64,000 nt of DNA from Acidobacteria bacterium 28-9 (lineage in GTDB: Bacteria > Acidobacteriota > Blastocatellia > Pyrinomonadales > Pyrinomonadaceae). Numbering within the stretch: position 1 is the first letter of the stretch; each line of letters starts with the position of its first letter. Below are positions 44,063 to 53,405 of this stretch, in pieces. Location: positions 89,487 through 153,486 of the forward strand of contig MWYY01000060.1 in assembly GCA_002050355.1 (NCBI GenBank), in the 5' to 3' direction. Below the pieces are notes generated by a model, which did not search any database, was not told the origin of the DNA, and saw nothing but the letters and a program-made list of their open reading frames with translations. The position numbers were made by a program, and so were the translations under genes.

Positions 44063-44626
44063 ATGAAAAAATTATTATTTAGTATTGCATTTGCGGTTTT
44101 GTGCTTTTCCGCAAACGCTTCGGCGCAAGTGCGTCCCGTCGATAAAAATGAAGAAAATAAAACGATGGCGAGAACGGCGGTTTCCGCGCCTGCGTCGTTT
44201 GCAGCAAAATACGAAGGCGGAATGTTCGGCTTTAGCCAAAAGCAAAAAGGCACGCTCAGATTTGACGACGCCAACGAGCGGCTCGTTTTTTTCGGCAAAG
44301 ACCAGAAGGAAAAATTTTCGATTCCTTACAAAGCGATGCTCGTGATTTCGCCGCAATCGCAATCGGTTCGCTCAACTGCCGGCACGGTCGTTAGCGCGAT
44401 TCCGCTTCCTGGCGCCGGACTCGCCGGTTTGATTCGGTCAAAACGTCGTTATCTGGTCGTTAATTTCAAAGACACGGACGCTGATGTCAGAGGCTTGGCG
44501 AACTTCAGGCTCGAGAACAAGGAATTGCTCGAATCGGTTCTCCAAACTTTGGGCGAAAAAGCAAAAATGACAAAACGCGGCGATGCTTATTACCGCCCGC
44601 AAAACGCTCCGAAAACAGAGATTTAG
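44063..44626 (+). CDS. Secreted hypothetical protein
   Basis: 187 residues with a signal peptide (LLFSIAFAVLCFSANASAQ). The mature region has a beta-rich KYEGGMFGFSQKQKGTLRFD, and SIPYKAMLVIS, then a short hydrophobic segment (VVSAIPLPGAGLAGLI) before a basic cluster. It looks like a PH-like or GRAM-like beta domain around a membrane-dipping loop. No family named. Confidence 0.65.
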   Translation: MKKLLFSIAFAVLCFSANASAQVRPVDKNEENKTMARTAVSAPASFAAKYEGGMFGFSQKQKGTLRFDDANERLVFFGKDQKEKFSIPYKAMLVISPQSQSVRSTAGTVVSAIPLPGAGLAGLIRSKRRYLVVNFKDTDADVRGLANFRLENKELLESVLQTLGEKAKMTKRGDAYYRPQNAPKTEI

Positions 44627-44666
44627 AAAATTTTCGAGAGTTTTTAATCTGTTAAGTCCAAGGTAT

Positions 44667-45407
44667 TTAATTGAAATCTCCGAAACGATGCTGTAAAACG
44701 GCAGCAAAAGCGATTGCTGCCGTTTCTGCACGTAAAATTCTCCCGGCAAAAGTTACGATTTGAAAATTATTTTCGCGCGCCACTTCTATTTCCGCGTTTT
44801 CCCAACCGCCTTCAGCGCCGACCGCGGCTGTAAGTTTTTTATCAACTTTGGTTTCAGTAAATTTTCCGCCGCCGCATTCGACAAATAAAATAAAAATTTC
44901 GCCTTCGTGATGGCGAGCCGAATTTTTTACAAATTCTGTAAAACCCGTTGGCGTTTCGATTTCCAACAGTTTAGCGCGTCCCGATTGTTTCGCCGCTTCG
45001 AGCGAGATTCTGCGCCAGCGTTCAAGTTTTTTTTCGGCGTCTTTTGCGTCTCGAATTTTCACGTCAGCGCGTTTTGTAATCAAAGGGATAACTTTTGAAA
45101 CACCGAGTTCAACGGCTTTTTGAATGACCAAATCAAATTTTTCGCCTTTGAGAAGCGCGACGGCAAGTGTTAATTCGAGTTTGGATTCGGGCGATGCGGG
45201 CGAAATTTCTCCGACAATTTCAAGACGGGTTTCACCTTTTTTTATCCATTCGATTTTGCACAAAAACTCTCTGCCGCCGCCGTCGAAAACCTGGATTTGC
45301 TCGCCTTCGCTCAAACGTAAAACGTCACGCAAATGTCTTGATTCTTCACGTCCAAGCGTGATTTCAGATGCGGAAAATTTTTGCGGTGGAGCATAAAAGC
45401 GTCGCAT
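44667..45407 (-). CDS. rsmE: 16S rRNA (uracil-1498-N3)-methyltransferase
   Basis: SPOUT-class enzyme that methylates U1498 of 16S rRNA. 246 residues. N-terminal PUA-like RNA-binding domain (MRRFYAPP, LGREESRHLRDVLRLSEGEQ). The C-terminal knot domain has ALLKGEKFDLVIQKAVELGV, AVGAEGGWENAEIEVA and RILRAETAAIAF, which bind SAM. A typical full-length RsmE. Confidence 0.95.
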   Translation of the reverse strand: MRRFYAPPQKFSASEITLGREESRHLRDVLRLSEGEQIQVFDGGGREFLCKIEWIKKGETRLEIVGEISPASPESKLELTLAVALLKGEKFDLVIQKAVELGVSKVIPLITKRADVKIRDAKDAEKKLERWRRISLEAAKQSGRAKLLEIETPTGFTEFVKNSARHHEGEIFILFVECGGGKFTETKVDKKLTAAVGAEGGWENAEIEVARENNFQIVTFAGRILRAETAAIAFAAVLQHRFGDFN

Positions 45408-45429
45408 TTTATATAGTGAAGAAACAAAA

Positions 45430-45500
45430 AATTAAGACTTAAAGTTTGAGCTTCAAGGTATAAAATTCCAAATTCTAAATTGAAACTTTAAATCTTAATT
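45430..45500. repeat. 18-bp inverted repeat with heptamer units
   Basis: AATTAAGACTTAAAGTTT (45430-45447) pairs with 45483-45500 with one mismatch, 35-nt spacer containing further 7-nt units. It includes the stop codon of the cystathionine beta-synthase gene. Confidence 0.75.
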
Positions 45501-46865
45501 TTTCTGCAAATCCAAAACGTCCGAGCGCGTGATAATCCCCGTAATCCGTTTGAAATCCTCGATTAAAACTGCCGGAGATTTTTGTAGCTTCTTTTTTATG
45601 TCATTAAAACTCGCATCAACGTCCAACACCGGAAAACTTTCGTCCATAATTTCGCTAACCTTCGCATCAAGCAAATCGCGCTTCTCCAGCAGCCGCGTTA
45701 AAACACCGCTTTCCCGAAGCGAGCCGATTGACTTATGGTCTTCGAGAACGGGAATTTGCGTTACGCTGTGTTCGCTCATTCGCGCCAGCGCATTACTGAC
45801 AATTTCATCTGGCGCGACAAAGATTAACTCCGGCGGAGCAGAAGCGGTTTTCGTTCCAGTAATCAAACCGGCTGTAATTCTTTGTGGTTCGAGCAGAAGT
45901 TTTTCCTTCATCCATTCGTCCGAATGAAACTTCGTCAAATAATGCTCGCCTGTGTCGCAGACGATGAACACAACGAGCGCGTCTTCATCGAGTTCTTTCG
46001 CAACTTTCAAAGCGGCGGCAAAATTTGTACCGGTCGAGCCGCCGCAGAAAATGCCTTCGACGCGCGACAGCTGCCGTGCCAATTCAAAAGATTCGCGGTC
46101 GGTTACGTTAATGATTTCGTCGATGATTTTCATATCGGCGTTGCCGACCGGCAAATTCTGCCCGATGCCTTCGACCAGATACGGCGTCGCTTCCGGCACA
46201 CACCCCGATTCTTTATAGGTTTTGAAAATCGAGCCGTAAGGGTCTGCGCCGATGATTTTTATTTTCGGATTTTGCTCTTTCAAATAACGACTTGTGCCGG
46301 AAATTGTCCCGCCCGTTCCGATGCTCGAAACAAAATGCGTAATGCGCCCGTCGGTGTCGCGCCAGAGTTCCGGTCCGGTCGTGCGGTAATGCGCCAGAGG
46401 ATTTGCCGGATGATTATATTGGTCGGGATAAAATGAGTTCGGCGTCTCTTGCGCGATGCGTTTTGCCATTTCGACGTAATGGTCGGGCGTTCCGGGCTTT
46501 GCCGCTGCCGGGCAGATAACGACATCCGAGCCGAGCGATTTGAGATAACGCGATTTTTCCATCGAAGCCTTTTCCGTCAAAACAAACACGCATTTGTAGC
46601 CTTTGACCGCCGCGGCAATCGCCAAACCGATGCCAGTATTTCCGCTTGTCGCTTCGACAATCGTTCCGCCGGGTTTGAGTGAGCCGTCTTTTTCCGCCGC
46701 TTCAATCATCGAAATCCCGATGCGATCTTTGACTGAAAACCCCGGATTTAAGTTTTCCATCTTGGCGAAAATTTGCGCTTTGATGCCGTGCTGATTGGCT
46801 AGACGATTGATTTTAACAAGCGGTGTGTTGCCGACTAAACCCAAAATATCACTGTAAAATTTCAT
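45495..46865 (-). CDS. cbs: Cystathionine beta-synthase
   Basis: PLP enzyme that condenses homocysteine and serine. 456 residues. The fold-type-II domain covers about 1-330: the PLP Lys46 in GFSVKDRIG, the SGNTGIGLA substrate loop, and [13 protein letters not shown] binding the phosphate. Two CBS domains at about 340-456 ([20 protein letters not shown] and [20 protein letters not shown]) are the regulatory Bateman module. There is no haem-binding N-terminus. Cysteine synthase can look similar, but those lack CBS domains. Confidence 0.9.
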   Translation of the reverse strand: MKFYSDILGLVGNTPLVKINRLANQHGIKAQIFAKMENLNPGFSVKDRIGISMIEAAEKDGSLKPGGTIVEATSGNTGIGLAIAAAVKGYKCVFVLTEKASMEKSRYLKSLGSDVVICPAAAKPGTPDHYVEMAKRIAQETPNSFYPDQYNHPANPLAHYRTTGPELWRDTDGRITHFVSSIGTGGTISGTSRYLKEQNPKIKIIGADPYGSIFKTYKESGCVPEATPYLVEGIGQNLPVGNADMKIIDEIINVTDRESFELARQLSRVEGIFCGGSTGTNFAAALKVAKELDEDALVVFIVCDTGEHYLTKFHSDEWMKEKLLLEPQRITAGLITGTKTASAPPELIFVAPDEIVSNALARMSEHSVTQIPVLEDHKSIGSLRESGVLTRLLEKRDLLDAKVSEIMDESFPVLDVDASFNDIKKKLQKSPAVLIEDFKRITGIITRSDVLDLQKN

Positions 46866-46915
46866 TTGCGTCTCCGAGAAAAATTTGTATGAATGCAGAT
46901 ATTATTGCAAAGAAA

Positions 46916-46969
46916 ACGTAAAAGGTGAAAAGTGATAATTGTGTTCTCCTAACTTTTCACTTTTTACGT
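46916..46969. repeat. 18-bp inverted repeat with heptamer units
   Basis: Arms 46916-46933 and 46952-46969, complementary with one mismatch (core GTGAAAAGT/ACTTTTCAC). It contains the stop codon of the methyltransferase gene. Confidence 0.75.
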
Positions 46970-47611
46970 TTTGCGTAAAAGTAAAATTATTTTCGACCAG
47001 CCAATTGGTTCGGTCAGAGGAAATTTGTGTTTATCGACCATTTCAAAATGCTGTCTGGCAATGCGTTCTGTTTCTTCTATCGAACGAGTTTTGAATTTAT
47101 ACAAAACTTCTAAAACCGAGCCGATAATCGAAGATCTGACCGGAATTAAAACCAGATGCGAGCCTTTTTTCAAAACTCTGGCAAACTCGCGCAAGCCCTC
47201 TTTGACCGAGACGTATTCCAAAACGCCGCACGATAAAACCAAATCGAAAATGTCGTCGTCAAAAGGCAGCTGCAAGACGTTTCCCTGAACGGCAGAGACG
47301 TTTTCGGCGTCGGTTTCTGCGTCTGATTCGAATTGTTCACCAGCAATTTTCAGTGAATTAAACGACAAATCGAGAGCGACGGTTTTTCTCGGTTGAAAAC
47401 CAGCGCCGTAAAAACCGAGCGTAACAATGCCCGTTCCGCTTCCGGCGTCCAAAACCAAAGAGTTTTCATCGAGATTTAAAGCCGCCGAGCGCAGGTATTT
47501 TGCTATCGAAGATTGATAACCGTTGACGTTCATCATTAAATTATGAACATCGGCAATGCGGTCATAAAAAGTCTGCGTTTTACTTTTTGAAATTCTCAAT
47601 TCTTTCGCCAT
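46964..47611 (-). CDS. SAM-dependent methyltransferase
   Basis: 215 residues. Class I Rossmann fold: SAM loop VLDAGSGTGIVTLGFYGAG near residue 53, acidic motif AVQGNVLQLPFDDDIFDLV near 108, and SCGVLEYV. The substrate is unknown; family members modify lipids, quinones or small molecules. The C-terminal ILLLRKT ends inside a repeat. It lies upstream of cbs on the same strand. Confidence 0.88.
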   Translation of the reverse strand: MAKELRISKSKTQTFYDRIADVHNLMMNVNGYQSSIAKYLRSAALNLDENSLVLDAGSGTGIVTLGFYGAGFQPRKTVALDLSFNSLKIAGEQFESDAETDAENVSAVQGNVLQLPFDDDIFDLVLSCGVLEYVSVKEGLREFARVLKKGSHLVLIPVRSSIIGSVLEVLYKFKTRSIEETERIARQHFEMVDKHKFPLTEPIGWSKIILLLRKT

Positions 47612-47705
47612 TATAGATTTAGAGCAAAAAGTAACGGCTCAAAAAGCAAAATATAGGAGGATAAATTCCTATCCGTTGTCTTCTTATTTTTACCTTTTTA
47701 CTTTT

Positions 47706-49121
47706 TTATTTTTCCGCCAGAAGTTTTTCAATTTCCCGCCTGATTTCGTCTTCGCGCCGCTCGCTCGTGCCGGTTGCGATATAGCGAACGACACCTTTGC
47801 GGTCAATCAAAACAGTCGTCGGCAAACCAATCGCGCCATAGTTTATCTGGCTCAATTGACCTTTTGCCACCACAAAATCATACGGCAGCTTGTGTTTAAT
47901 TCGGAAGTTCTTCAAATGTTCAAGTTCAGCGGTGTTGTCAGCTTTTTCGGTTTGAACTTCTTTGTAATAGCGCGTCAAACCCAAAATAACGAGACCGTCT
48001 TTTTGAAAACTCTGCTGCCATTCGGACAAAGCCGGAAACGCCGCCAGACACGGACCGCACCAAGTCGCCCAAAAATCAATTAAAACGACACGCCCGCGCA
48101 AATTTGCCAAGGTTTGCGGCGTTCCCGGAAACCATTTATCAACTTCTTCTAATTCAGGCGCAGTATCGCCGAGCAGTTTGAATTGTCTCTCGCGTCTCCG
48201 CAGGCGTTGAATTACGTCGTTCTGCAAAGGCTTGGAAACAAAATCTTTTACAGTCTGCGCCATTGCGTCTTGATACATTTTCAAAGCGTCGGGTTTGCGT
48301 TTTGTTTCGATTAGATATTTGATGTTTTCGTCAATCGCGTGGTAATAAATGTCGATTGATCCGACGGAGACAGCGGTTCGCCGTAAATCTTCGAGCGTTT
48401 TGTCAGCTTCGTTTTGTTTACCGCCGCCCGCGTAAATTTCAAAAACGTCTAAACCCGCCTCGAGCAATCTGCCCGGACTGCGCATTTGCGGAGTCGCTTC
48501 CTGAAACTGAATTTTTGCCGCGCGATACGCTTCTTCAGCGTGCGGCGTGGCACGCACGAAATTTTTATTGTCTTTGTAAGCGGCGGCGAGTTCCTTTTCC
48601 ATCCGAGCGCGCTCGCTCAATTTCACCGGCTCGTTTTTCAAGTATTCGACTAGAAGTTTTTCGGCTTCATCAAATTCTTTTTGGCGTGCCGCGACAACAG
48701 CGACGACCGACCGCGCCGTTTGCAATTTCAATGAATCGGGTTTATTAAGAGCGAGAAATTTTCGCAAGTTTTCCGCCGCGCCATCAAAATTCTCCACCAG
48801 CCAGTGCAGCATCCCGAGATAATAAAAATCGTCGCCCGCCAGATTCTGCCGCGTTGTTGCCGTCGCCGCGTATTTTGCCGCCAGTAATTTTTGCTCGCGC
48901 AAAACAAAGTAATAAATATTCTCGGCAAACGGTACTTTTTTCTGCTCGTATTCGGTAAATTTCTTTTTCGCGTAATCGTTGGCTTCATTAAACATTTGCT
49001 CGACGGTCGAAACATTTGCAGGATTGGGCAAAGGATTCGGCGCGGCAACACGCCCGGATTGCGCGGAAACGTTGAGTACCGCAAACGATATAAATAAAAT
49101 TAAAGTAACAAAGTAACGCAT
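47706..49121 (-). CDS. Secreted TlpA-like thiol-disulfide protein with TPR-like helices
   Basis: 471 residues from ATG 49121, where the signal peptide begins (MRYFVTLILFISFAVLNVSA). About residues 30-320 are helical TPR-like segments (WLVENFDGAAENLRKFLALN, AEKLLVEYLKNEPVKLSERA). A redoxin domain follows with the CxxC site in FWATWCGPCLAAFPAL, near residue 353, then TTVLIDRKGVVRYIATGT. It would act in the periplasm, oxidising or reducing disulfides. Substrate is unknown. Confidence 0.88.
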   Translation of the reverse strand: MRYFVTLILFISFAVLNVSAQSGRVAAPNPLPNPANVSTVEQMFNEANDYAKKKFTEYEQKKVPFAENIYYFVLREQKLLAAKYAATATTRQNLAGDDFYYLGMLHWLVENFDGAAENLRKFLALNKPDSLKLQTARSVVAVVAARQKEFDEAEKLLVEYLKNEPVKLSERARMEKELAAAYKDNKNFVRATPHAEEAYRAAKIQFQEATPQMRSPGRLLEAGLDVFEIYAGGGKQNEADKTLEDLRRTAVSVGSIDIYYHAIDENIKYLIETKRKPDALKMYQDAMAQTVKDFVSKPLQNDVIQRLRRRERQFKLLGDTAPELEEVDKWFPGTPQTLANLRGRVVLIDFWATWCGPCLAAFPALSEWQQSFQKDGLVILGLTRYYKEVQTEKADNTAELEHLKNFRIKHKLPYDFVVAKGQLSQINYGAIGLPTTVLIDRKGVVRYIATGTSERREDEIRREIEKLLAEK

Positions 49122-49275
49122 TTTTCTGTAAGTTTTAAAGCATAGAATCAAGCAGATATTATGAATTTTAGCTGATAAATTTAGTATCAATTTTTTATAT
49201 CAAATCGCAAAATCAATAATAATCCGCGATCGAATTTTCTATCGGTTTTAACCCGCCTACTTTCTATTGCCTTAC

Positions 49276-50406
49276 TCAAATTGCCGTTACAGTCCGAAAC
49301 CGGCGCGGGCTGAAACTCTCCAGATACTTTGAATTTTTATCACCGACGATTTTGTCGGCTAGAATCTTTGCCGTCAGCGGAGCGAGAAGAATTCCGTTGC
49401 GATAATGCGCCGTCGCTATGAAAAGATTTTCAAGTTCGGGCAGCGCACCCAAAATCGGAAAGCCATCTGCCGCGCACGGACGCAAACCCGACCATTTTTC
49501 AAAAATTTCGAGACCAGCCAAACTCGGCGAGATTTCCAGAGCGTTTTGCCGCAGAAATTCGATGCCGCTCTCGGTCAGACTTTTGTTGAAGCCGGCGTCT
49601 TCAACCGTTGCGCCGGAAAGTATTCTGCCGTCGGCACGCGGCACAAGATAACCTCTCGGCGTGTAAATAACTTTTGCGAACAAACGTTTTGCCGTGCGAA
49701 AACTTATCATTTGCCCGCGTATCGGTCGAACGGTCGGCATAGGTAAAACCCGCGTATCCAATTTGACGAGCGATGTCCACGCGCCGCTTGCTAAAACAAT
49801 CTTTCCGACGAAAAATTTTTCAGTGTCGGTTTCTGCGCCGATGATTTTGCCGTTTTCAAATAGTAGATTTTTCACTTCCGTGTTCGTGCGAATTTCAATG
49901 CCGTTGAGTTCTGCAAATTTTTGCAGTGCGTAAAGCAGCCGGCGATTTTCAACTTGCCAATCACGCGGAAAAAATAAACCTTCGCGTACATCAGGCGAAA
50001 CGAACGGTTCAGCTTTTCTGACTTCCTGCGCTGTTAAGTATTCAACCGAGAAACCCGAATTTTTTTGCCACTCGAAACGCTCGCGGATTTCCCTGGAATC
50101 GTTTTCCGTAAAAGCCAAATAAAGCGTTCCTTCGCGGTTGAGTTCAATGTCAACGCCGGTTTCATCGAACAACTCGCGCGCGAAATTCGGGTAAATCTCG
50201 TTTGACTCATGACAGAAATAAAAAAAATCGTCGGTTCGCTGGGATTCGGCGTGCGGCGCGAGCATTCCGGCGGCGGCGAAAGACGCTTCTTTTCCAACTT
50301 CTCCTTCGCGTTCGAGAATTGTAATGTTTTTAATGCCTTTTTTGTGAAGTTCACGCGCTACGGATAAACCGATTACGCCGCCGCCGATAATTAAAAGGTC
50401 ATTCAT
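49276..50406 (-). CDS. thiO: Glycine oxidase
   Basis: FAD enzyme that makes iminoglycine (dehydroglycine) for the thiazole ring of thiamine. 376 residues. N-terminal dinucleotide fold (LLIIGGGVIGLSVARELHKKG), SFAAAGMLAPHAE, and C-terminal FIATAHYRNGILLAPLTA with the FAD/substrate Arg, the hallmark of ThiO. thiS, thiG and thiH are not in the window; thiE and thiD are at 1561-3089. Confidence 0.9.
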   Translation of the reverse strand: MNDLLIIGGGVIGLSVARELHKKGIKNITILEREGEVGKEASFAAAGMLAPHAESQRTDDFFYFCHESNEIYPNFARELFDETGVDIELNREGTLYLAFTENDSREIRERFEWQKNSGFSVEYLTAQEVRKAEPFVSPDVREGLFFPRDWQVENRRLLYALQKFAELNGIEIRTNTEVKNLLFENGKIIGAETDTEKFFVGKIVLASGAWTSLVKLDTRVLPMPTVRPIRGQMISFRTAKRLFAKVIYTPRGYLVPRADGRILSGATVEDAGFNKSLTESGIEFLRQNALEISPSLAGLEIFEKWSGLRPCAADGFPILGALPELENLFIATAHYRNGILLAPLTAKILADKIVGDKNSKYLESFSPRRFRTVTAI

Positions 50407-50592
50407 TGTTTTGTTCGTTGTCAGTTGTTCGCCGTTCGTTGTAAATTATTGTTACCTTCGAAAACTGCACAATTATTGTAAATTAAAGGATAGAAGAAAA
50501 CGAAGTTAGAACACAGATTCGGTAGAACCAAGTAAGATGAAATTAGCGAATTGCAGAATTGATAAAATCGAGGGAAACTAGCAAAATTTTTT

Positions 50593-51597
50593 ATGAAACA
50601 CACAATAACACTAATTCCGGGCGACGGCATTGGACCGGAAATCGTCGCGGCAACCGTTAGAATTATAGAGGCTTCCGGCATTGACATCGAATGGGAAACG
50701 CAGATTTTGGGCGCGCAGGCTCTGGAGAAATTCGGCACGACTATGCCCGAATCAGCAACCGATTCAATCAAAAAAAACAAAGTCGCGCTAAAAGGTCCGT
50801 TGACTACGCCCATCGGCAAAGGCTTTACGAGCGTTAATGTCGGCTTGCGAAAAACGCTCGACCTTTACGCCAACGTCCGACCGATTCGCGCGCTGCCGAA
50901 TATTCCGTGCAAATATCCGAATCTCGATATTGTTATCGTGCGAGAAAACACGGAAGATTTGTATGCTGGACTCGAACACGTTGTTATTCCGGGCGTCGTT
51001 GAAAGTATCAAAATCATTACCGCGAAAGCCTCGACGCGAATCTCGCGCTACGCTTTTGAATTCGCCCAACGTGAAGGACGCAAGAAAGTTACCGCCGTCC
51101 ACAAAGCCAATATTATGAAATTGTCTGACGGACTTTTTCTACAATGTTTTTATGATGTAGCAAAAGAATTTCCCGACATTCCGGCAGACGATAAAATTAT
51201 TGACAATTGCTGTATGCAGCTGGTGATGAATCCGCAGCAGTTTGACGTAATGGTGATGGAAAACCTTTACGGCGACATCGTTTCGGATTTGTGCGCCGGT
51301 TTAATCGGCGGGTTGGGTTTAGCGCCGGGCGCAAATATCGGCGAAATCGGCGCAGTTTTTGAAGCTGTTCATGGCTCTGCGCCCGACATTGCCGGTCAAG
51401 GCGTTGCAAATCCGACCGCCGTTTTGATGTCAGCTATTTTGATGCTCAAGCACATCGGTGAACGCGACGCGGCGGAACGCACCGAACGTGCAATGCTCGA
51501 AGTTTTTGCCGAAGGTCAAACCATAACCAAAGATTTGGGCGGCACGGCAAAAACGGCTGATTTTGCCAACGCAATTATTGATAAACTGAAAAAATAG
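50593..51597 (+). CDS. NAD-dependent isocitrate dehydrogenase
   Basis: 334 residues of the isocitrate/isopropylmalate dehydrogenase family. SVNVGLRKTLDLYANVRPIR, ENTEDLYAGLEHV, VTAVHKANIMKLSDGLF and NLYGDIVSDLCAGLIGGLG match the mitochondrial-type NAD-IDH subunits most closely. The alternative is homoisocitrate dehydrogenase, which is of similar length and hard to tell apart by eye. Substrate metal-binding Asp residues and the NAD-side signature are all present. It runs divergently from thiO. Confidence 0.85.
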   Translation: MKHTITLIPGDGIGPEIVAATVRIIEASGIDIEWETQILGAQALEKFGTTMPESATDSIKKNKVALKGPLTTPIGKGFTSVNVGLRKTLDLYANVRPIRALPNIPCKYPNLDIVIVRENTEDLYAGLEHVVIPGVVESIKIITAKASTRISRYAFEFAQREGRKKVTAVHKANIMKLSDGLFLQCFYDVAKEFPDIPADDKIIDNCCMQLVMNPQQFDVMVMENLYGDIVSDLCAGLIGGLGLAPGANIGEIGAVFEAVHGSAPDIAGQGVANPTAVLMSAILMLKHIGERDAAERTERAMLEVFAEGQTITKDLGGTAKTADFANAIIDKLKK

Positions 51598-51599
51598 AT

Positions 51600-51671
51600 A
51601 TCAGATGCTGGATGTCAGTCAGAAACTGATTTCTAACATCTAGCATCTGACATCTGACATCTGACATCTTC
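51600..51671. repeat. Heptamer tandem and inverted repeat, unit CATCTGA
   Basis: CATCTAG, three CATCTGA and CATCTTC (51637-51671) face a partly complementary arm at 51600-51618. It lies wholly in the gap between the dehydrogenase and the PNPOx-like gene. Confidence 0.9.
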
Positions 51672-51672
51672 T

Positions 51673-52287
51673 ATGCCAAGCATTTGGGACAAGCCGTTTT
51701 CACACGGCGAAATTCTAAAAAAAATCTGGAAGCATCTGGATTTGGGCGTCTTAGAGCGCGAGCATCCGTTTCACACACCGGTTTTCGGCACCGTTGCCGA
51801 CGGCTGCACGCCAAATTTGCGGGTTGTCGTGCTGCGTCGTTTCTGGCGCAAGCCGCCTGCCTTAGCTTTTCACACACATATCGGCGCACCGAAAATCGAG
51901 GAAATTCAAAACAATTCAAACGTTTCGTTTACTTTTTCTCATCCGCAGGAAAAACTTCAGCTTTGCATCAAAGGTAAAGCGGCGATTCACATTGACGACG
52001 AACTTCAGGCAGAACAATGGTTGGCGACGGAATTTTTCTCGCGGCGCGCTTATATCGGCGAAGCACCTTCGCAGATTTCAAAAAAAGCAAATTCCGGTTT
52101 GCCCGAAGAGATCATTGACCGCGTTCCGAGCAAAGAAGAATCAGAAGCCGGACAAGCCAATTTTGTCGTTATTTCTTCGACGATTAATTGGATTGATTGC
52201 TTGGAACTAGATGTCAGGGGAAATCGTCGTTCGCTTTTCACCTTGAGTGAAAACGGCGAACTTGAAACAAATTGGCTCACACCTTAA
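51673..52287 (+). CDS. Pyridoxamine 5'-phosphate oxidase-like flavoprotein
   Basis: 204 residues, FMN split-barrel fold. TPNLRVVVLRRFWRKPPALAF and THIGAPKIEEIQNNSNVSFTF fit the FMN-binding PNPOx core, and LDVRGNRRSLFTL is near the C-terminus. It could be a true PdxH or a related oxidoreductase; the C-terminal end is not the standard PdxH dimer tail. Start ATG is one base after the repeat. Confidence 0.75.
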   Translation: MPSIWDKPFSHGEILKKIWKHLDLGVLEREHPFHTPVFGTVADGCTPNLRVVVLRRFWRKPPALAFHTHIGAPKIEEIQNNSNVSFTFSHPQEKLQLCIKGKAAIHIDDELQAEQWLATEFFSRRAYIGEAPSQISKKANSGLPEEIIDRVPSKEESEAGQANFVVISSTINWIDCLELDVRGNRRSLFTLSENGELETNWLTP

Positions 52288-52456
52288 AGCACGGGAATTT
52301 ATTTTTGCTTGGATGAAAAACTTGCTGAATAACGGAGAGGCTAAATAATTTTTGTTAAATATTTTATTAGCCTTTTATTTTTACAACGTAGAAAAATGTT
52401 TGAACCTCAAAGCAAACGAATCGAAAACGATTCAAAATTTTGAAAGGATGAAAATT

Positions 52457-52861
52457 ATGCGAAAAACAATTTTTATTTTAATTTTTACGCTTGTTGCGAC
52501 AGGTTTTCTGCAAGCGCGAACAAAACAACAATTTACCGTCAAGATAAATCAGCAAAAAACCGACGCCAAAAGTAAATTAACGATTCGTTTCGTTTCGCTC
52601 ATCGAAGACTCGCGCTGCCCAACCGATGTAAAGTGTATCCAAGCCGGCAATGCCAAAATTCAAATCAAAGTCAGCAAAGCAAACGGTGGCGCGGCGAGAA
52701 CTTTTGAACTGAATACGAATTCAAAACCGCAAACCGTTTCGTTTTCCGGTTACCAAATCAAATTAACAGACCTCAACCCGAAACTGGCTACGAACATCAG
52801 AATCGACCGCAACGGTTTTATGGCGACTTTTGCCATTACCAAAGTGTCAAATTCAAAGTAA
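52457..52861 (+). CDS. Small secreted protein, unknown
   Basis: 134 residues from ATG 52457, chosen for the preceding GAAAGGATG ribosome site and the signal peptide that follows (MRKTIFILIFTLVATGFLQA). The mature part is a basic beta-rich domain. It carries a Cys pair in SRCPTDVKCIQAGNA, likely a disulfide, and the C-terminal ITKVSNSK. No family recognised. Confidence 0.65.
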   Translation: MRKTIFILIFTLVATGFLQARTKQQFTVKINQQKTDAKSKLTIRFVSLIEDSRCPTDVKCIQAGNAKIQIKVSKANGGAARTFELNTNSKPQTVSFSGYQIKLTDLNPKLATNIRIDRNGFMATFAITKVSNSK

Positions 52862-52966
52862 AATCTGAAAATATTTCCGGTCGTAAGTTTTTTCGATTGA
52901 TTCGACAAATTCTAAAACTTTTTACAGCTTCCCAATCGATAAAATCTGTTTATTTTCCCCCTTCTA

Positions 52967-53383
52967 TTAATTCTTCTGAAACGGATTCGTCAGATACATC
53001 AAAATAATCAGCAGAATTAAATACGGAATTAAAACTGCAGCGCCCGCGTAATCTTTGGCGACGCGCTGTCCGAAAAAGAGCGCGACGATTGATGCCGCGC
53101 CGAGGATTGAAGCGTAAAATATCAAAACGGTTGAACCCGCAATCAGAAAATAGACGATTCCGACAGCACTTAAAAATCCGGTTGCTATTTCCATTAACGT
53201 AATTGTTGCGAGCATCGGCGAAACCATTGCTCGCAAAAACGTCTTGGAAAAATGTCCGGTTAGCCATTCGAGATTGCCTTTCCAATCGAACACTTTATCG
53301 AGTCCCGATTGAATAAAAAGAATGCTCACCAGTAAGGCGGAGAAAAGCGCGGGAATGTTTTTGCCGAGTTCTTCAAATTGCAT
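52967..53383 (-). CDS. DoxX-family membrane protein
   Basis: 138 residues, four hydrophobic helices (PALFSALLVSILFIQSGLDK, VSPMLATITLMEIATGFLS, VYFLIAGSTVLIFYASILGA, VLIPYLILLIILMYL). The layout fits DoxX/DoxD-type membrane proteins, whose function is often redox- or quinone-linked. It is 22 bases downstream of pepP. Confidence 0.8.
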   Translation of the reverse strand: MQFEELGKNIPALFSALLVSILFIQSGLDKVFDWKGNLEWLTGHFSKTFLRAMVSPMLATITLMEIATGFLSAVGIVYFLIAGSTVLIFYASILGAASIVALFFGQRVAKDYAGAAVLIPYLILLIILMYLTNPFQKN

Positions 53384-53405
53384 TTGTTTTTGTGAAAGAA
53401 ACTGA